This document shows, piece by piece, positions 59,660 to 64,000 of a DNA stretch of 64,000 nt (its first letter is position 1; each line of letters opens with the position of its first letter). The notes below the pieces were generated by a model. The model was given only the letters and a program-made list of their open reading frames with translations, was not told the origin of the DNA and made no database searches. This DNA is from Terebella lapidaria (taxonomy: Eukaryota; Annelida; Polychaeta; Terebellida; Terebellidae): NCBI GenBank assembly GCA_949152475.1, contig OX424568.1, positions 5,493,667 through 5,557,666 of the forward strand, read 5' to 3'. The position numbers and the translations under genes were made by a program.

Positions 59660-62277
59660 AAAAAATTAGCCCAAGGGCTAAGAAAGGTTACCGGACAATA
59701 TACATTTTAGATATAGCCTTTTGTCCAGTGACCTTGAAAATGAAGTCACTGATTTAAATTCAAGGCCATGAAATTTTCAACAAATATATCACTTGTCCAC
59801 GATAAATTCCTAAGCTATAGAGTCGATAATAAGTTAGATATTAGCCATTCTGTGATGTAACAACGAAAATTAGGTCAAAGTTCAAGTTCAAAGTCATGAA
59901 AAAATTCAGCATATATCATTTCCTCTATATTCGCAATTGATTCCTAAGCTTTAAAGTTGATAATAAGCGACATATTAGCAATTTTGTTCTCTGACCTTGA
60001 AAATGGGATCAAAGGTCAAATTCTAGATCACCAAAATATTCAGCATACATCATTTCCTATATGTTCACTATGGACTCCAAAGCTGTAAATTCGATAATAA
60101 GCGAGATATAAGCCATTTTGTATTCTGACCTTGAAAATAAAATGACTGACCTTGAAAATTAGGTGAAAGTCATATTCAAGGTCATGAAAATATTCAGAAT
60201 ATATCATTTCCTATATGTTCACAATTGATTCCTAAGCTGTAAAGTCGATAATAAGCAAGATATTAGCCATTTTGTCCTGTTCACCTTGAAAATGAGGTCA
60301 AAGTCAAATTCAAGGTCACTAGAATATTCAGCATATATCATTTCCTATATGTTCACAATTGATTCCTAAGCTGTAAAGTCGAAAATAAGCAAGATATTGG
60401 CCATTTTGTCCTGTGACCTTGAAAATGAGGTCAAAGGTCAAATTCAAGGTCACGAGAATATTCAGCATATATCATTTCCTATATGTTCACAATTGATTCC
60501 TAAGCTGTAAAGTCGATAATAAGCGAGATATTATCAATTTTGTCCTGTGACCTTGGAAATGAGGTCAAAGGTCAAATTCAAGGTCACGAGAATATTCAGC
60601 ATATATCATTTCCTATAAGTTCACAATTGATTCCTAAGCTGTAAAGTCAATAATAAGCGAGATATTAGCCATGTCGTCCTGTGACCTTGAAAATGAGGTC
60701 AAAGGTCAAATTCAAGGTCACGAGAATATTCAGCATATATCATTTCCTATATGTTCACAATTGATTCCTAAGCTGTAAAGTCGATAATAAGCGAGATATT
60801 AGCCATTTTGTAATGTGACCTTGAACCCGAGGTCAAACGTCAAATTCAAGGTCACGACAATGTTCGGCATATATCATTTCCTATATGTCCACAATTGATT
60901 CCTAAGCAATAAAGTCGATAATAAGCGAGATATTAGCAATTTTGTCCTGCGACCTTGGAAATGAGGTCAAATTCAAGGCCACGAGAATATTCAGCATATA
61001 TCATTTCCTATATGTTCACAATTGATTCCTAAGCTGTAAAGTCGATAATAAGCGAGATATTAGCAATTTTGTCCTGCGACCTTGGAAATGAGGTCAAAGG
61101 TCAAATTCAAGGTCACGAAAATATTCAGCATATATCATTTCCTATATGTTCACAATTGATTCCTAAACTGTAAAGTCGATAATAAGCGAGATATTAGCCA
61201 TTTTGTCATGTGACCTTGAAAATGAGGTCAAAGGTCAAATTCAAGGTCACAAGAATATTCAGCATATATCATTTCCAATATGTTCACAACTGATTCCTAA
61301 GCTGTAAAGTCGATAATAAGCGAGATATTAGCCATTTTGTCCTGTGACCTTGAAAATGAGGTCAAAAGTCAAATTCAAGGTCACGAGAATATTCAGCATA
61401 TATCATTTCCTATATGTCCACAATTCATTCCTAGTCTCTAATTTCAATATTAAGTGAGATATTAGGCTTAATGTGTGCCATTATAATGCATAGGAAAATT
61501 TAACATGGGAAAGTCACATTTGGGCCGAGTTTGGGCCCAAAATGGCCCACTTCAAGCGATTCAAGCGCAACGAAAATTATACATGTCACAGGGGTACATA
61601 TGAGGAGTGTTTTTCATCAATAAGAAAAAAAAGTTACTGAACAGATTTTGAGAAAACGACCGTCGAAGTCCAAAATTGGCCATTTTTCGACGAAAACGGC
61701 CGCTCTGACCTTGAAACCAAAGTCAGAGGTCAAATTCAAGGTCACGACAATATTCAGCATATATCATTTCCTATATGTCCACAATTGATTCCTAGTCTCT
61801 AATCTCAATATTAAGTGAGATATTAGGCTTTAATGTGTCCCATTATAAAGCATAGGAGAATTTAACATGGGAAAGTCCCATTTGGGCCGAGTTTGGGCCC
61901 AAAATGGCCCACTTCGAGCGATTCAAGGGCAACGAAATTTATACATGTTACAGGGGTACTTAGGAGGAGTGTCATGCATCAATAAGAAAAAAAGTTACTG
62001 AACAGATTTTGAGAAAACGACCGTCAAAGTCCAAAATTGGCCATTTTTCGACGAAAACGGCCGCCATTTTGAAAAAAATGTGAAAATCGAAAAACTAAAA
62101 AAAACCTTTCCTGGAAATATTTTTAGGTATTTTTGTGCAAAATTTCAGAAATATTCGCCTGTAAACTTTAATGATAAAAATGTGGACGGACGGACGGACG
62201 CCGGACGACGGACGACGGACGACGGACGCAACGCCACGGCAATAGGTTATCGGACCAAAGGTCCGGTAACCTAAAAA
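59660..62277 (+). mobile_element. GGTTACCGG tandem-repeat element, fullest copy
   Basis: The left end is AAAAATTAGCCCAAGGGCTA (palindrome) then AAGGTTACCGGACA. An array of about 12-13 units of 134 bp covers roughly 59770-61430 (ATTCAGCATAT at 60326, 60460, 60594 and 60728). A duplicated block of about 370 bp with GGGCCGAGTTTGGGCCC follows, then the GGACG run, GGTTATCGGACC and GGTCCGGTAACCT. Each regular unit holds TGACCTTGA, AGGTCAAAGGTCA and TCAAGGTCA. There is no coding sequence. Whether it moves by a Helitron-like or another route is unknown. Confidence 0.82.
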
Positions 62278-62421
62278 CCTGTATAACCATAAAGGTGGAA
62301 ACACATAATATCCATAACAAAGGTAACTCAATATTTGAGATATATAACACACAAAAGAGCAGAACACAATGATATGGACATCCTAATTTGGAAGGATCAT
62401 TAAAATATTGTCCTGCAGATA

Positions 62422-62427
62422 TTTATT
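62422..62427 (-). terminator. Poly(A) signal for the WRAP53 orthologue
   Basis: AATAAA on the minus strand, about 90 nt downstream of the WRAP53 stop codon. This gives a short 3' UTR. Confidence 0.55.
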
Positions 62428-62516
62428 ACTCTTCATTCCTGGCCTCCAGTCCAGTACTGTCCTGATTTCTGATGTCAAGTATTTTGACATGATATACGTT
62501 GACAGTTCAGTAGATG

Positions 62517-63163
62517 TCACTTGCCGACCCACCAAAGTTTCAGGGTATTTTCTTCTACGTTATTTCCAATAGTTTCAGTCTCGCTATCCGAAGTATCAGA
62601 TCCGCCTGGATCAGCAAAGTGTCTTTGGCCAGAAGCTGTGGCAAGAATTGGCATTGTTGGATGCAAACTGAAAGTAGAAAGTTGAAGACATCTAATTTGG
62701 AAACAAACAATACAATTGTTAAATTTGTGGATACATGTCCAAATCGGTTGTACTTATAAAATATTGTCAAGTGAAACGTAAATATTTTTTGTGATGTTAT
62801 TTATATATTTATGTCATACTTATGACTATTGAAGTCAAATGAAAGAGTCCCATGAATACAGCGCCAATAATGATTTTGTACAAATAGAAATTTATGAGGC
62901 ATATACCTGATGCCATTGACCGTATCGCTATGTGCTTGGAATGTGAGCGCGGGGTCTAGGACTGGCTCACTGCCCGTCTCGCCCGACAGCGAGTGATCAA
63001 GCGTGTCCCAGACCAGGACGGACCCGTCGTGACTTCCGGACATCAGGTACTGCCCCGTCCCGTCCAAGTCAAGGTAAATCCGCTGATTCGTCGCCACCGC
63101 TCGCTGCGTCGTGAAGAGTATGTTGCCCGGGTTACGGATGTCCCAACACAGCACCTCAGAGTC
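62517..63163 (-). CDS. WRAP53: WRAP53/TCAB1 orthologue, last two exons (C-terminal 135 aa)
   Basis: The minus-strand exons are 63163-62907 and 62667-62517 (stop TGA at 62517-62519). The donor is GTATAT and the acceptor TTTCAG, and the phases join to exactly 136 codons. The protein reads DSEVLCWDIRNPG, NQRIYLDLDGTGQYLMSGS, GSVLVWDT, NGIR, then SLHPTMPILATASGQRHF, an acidic DSETET stretch and a final LKLWWVGK. This order matches the last WD40 blades of WRAP53, which binds CAB-box RNAs such as telomerase RNA in Cajal bodies. Upstream exons lie beyond the right edge. The gene is convergent with TM9SF2. Confidence 0.88.
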
Positions 63164-63668
63164 CTACACGCATAACATAGGAAAATATATCAAACTAGAC
63201 ATAAAAGCCTATAGGCTTTGTGGCATCCCCCAATTTGTTATTATTTCAAATGGTCATACTGGACTGAGAAAAAAGGATACATAGGCCATTGTATGTGGGT
63301 AAGAGTGAGAGCTCATCAGACAGTTTCTTACCAGAACTGCTTTCTATCATCTTGACAACTTGGCCCACCAGACATTTGCCACCCAAAATGAATGGACAAT
63401 TACCCAGCCAATATTCAGAGTACTACCCAGCCAATATTCAGAGTACTAGTATATTTAATCAGGATGTTCGTGATATTTTTCAGGTGCTCCTGTCAAATGT
63501 AAAATGATACGTGACTAAAAGAATGCTGTGTCATCTTGGCCAATTTTGTGATTTCAAAACTTGTACAATACAGCGGAATTTTCGCATTCATATTATAACC
63601 AAAGCCAAACATTTCCCAGCTAACTAAAACAATGATGATTTGGTCATTGCATGTGAAATAGAGTTGAA
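63164..63668 (-). other. WRAP53 intron, nothing coding
   Basis: Intronic sequence upstream of the first visible exon. A direct duplication of about 25 bp, TACCCAGCCAATATTCAGAG, lies at 63401-63446. Confidence 0.5.
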
Positions 63669-64000
63669 CTAGACGTCAAGGCCTAAAGATGCCTTGGAGG
63701 CATTTCGGTGTGATGAATAATTTATAATACTAGATATCGACGAAAATGAAAAATGTCGACAAATTTCGGGTCAAGGTCAAAGTTCATCCATAATACCCGC
63801 TAGACATGTTTGTCTAGGGCGACGAGTCCGATAATACCATCCGTTTCGCTCTACGACGCACCGTTTCCGAGATATCGACGAAAACAAAAACTGCCGACTC
63901 GGCAAAAAAATTTCGGGTCAAGGTCAAAGTTAATCCATAATACCCCTTAGACATGTTTGTCTAGGGTGACGAGTCCGAAAATAACGTCCGTTTCGCTCTA
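63669..64000 (-). mobile_element. Helentron/HINE-like element, third copy, cut by the window edge
   Basis: On the minus strand it ends GACGTCTAG followed by T at 63669, with the same hairpin and tandem units as the copies at 48154 and 57563. The 5' end is off the window. It lies within the WRAP53 gene, upstream of the visible exons. Confidence 0.8.

Overview
This is a repeat-rich stretch of an animal nuclear genome. The evidence is spliced protein genes with GT-AG introns, AATAAA signals, two Ty3/Gypsy retroelements, tRNA-derived and DNA-transposon debris, and long minisatellites. Non-autonomous elements built around tandem repeats, with hairpin ends, suggest a marine invertebrate. A lophotrochozoan (mollusc or brachiopod) is my first guess and a lancelet is an alternative; the sequence alone does not settle this.

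Layout. 1-6716: the 5' part of an apparently intact Gypsy element on the minus strand (LTR, tRNA-Leu primer site, RING-finger leader ORF, gag, -1 frameshift site, open pol running off the left edge). 8018-9076: a broken SLC35G-like transporter copy. 9375-15548: a 6.2-kb nest of inverted and direct repeats ending in CGCAA pentamers. 15740-16395: two short minisatellites. 16412-22840: a dead Gypsy element split by a 2.5-kb tandem-repeat element. 23495-27517: small inverted-repeat elements and a LINE-like tail. 27927-35136: an eight-coding-exon Kelch-like (KLHL) gene encoding 619 aa. 35190-40827: mobile elements. 42160-about 56800: a complete 16-exon TM9SF2 orthologue encoding 661 aa. 57563-62277: two tandem-repeat elements. 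62517-63163: the last two exons of a WRAP53/TCAB1 orthologue on the minus strand, convergent with TM9SF2.

The gene models were joined by hand. In each, exon phases add up to an exact open frame, and the proteins match their families end to end (KLHL, TM9SF2) or at the C-terminus (WRAP53). The three genes have no obvious shared pathway: KLHL proteins are Cullin-3 adaptors, TM9SF2 is an endosome/Golgi nine-membrane-span protein, and WRAP53 is a Cajal-body RNA-binding WD40 protein.

The most unusual observations are these. (1) A minisatellite of about 50 units fills KLHL intron 4, and its 43-bp unit is a copy of the preceding exon end plus its 5' splice site. (2) A 42-bp array in TM9SF2 intron 2 contains copies of the start of exon 3 and begins with a decoy acceptor that would lead straight to a stop. 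(3) Two dispersed element families carry tandem units containing perfect nuclear-receptor DR1 sites. (4) One of these families has Helentron/HINE-like ends. (5) The Gypsy element carries a RING-finger leader ORF and a 26-residue tandem repeat in pol.
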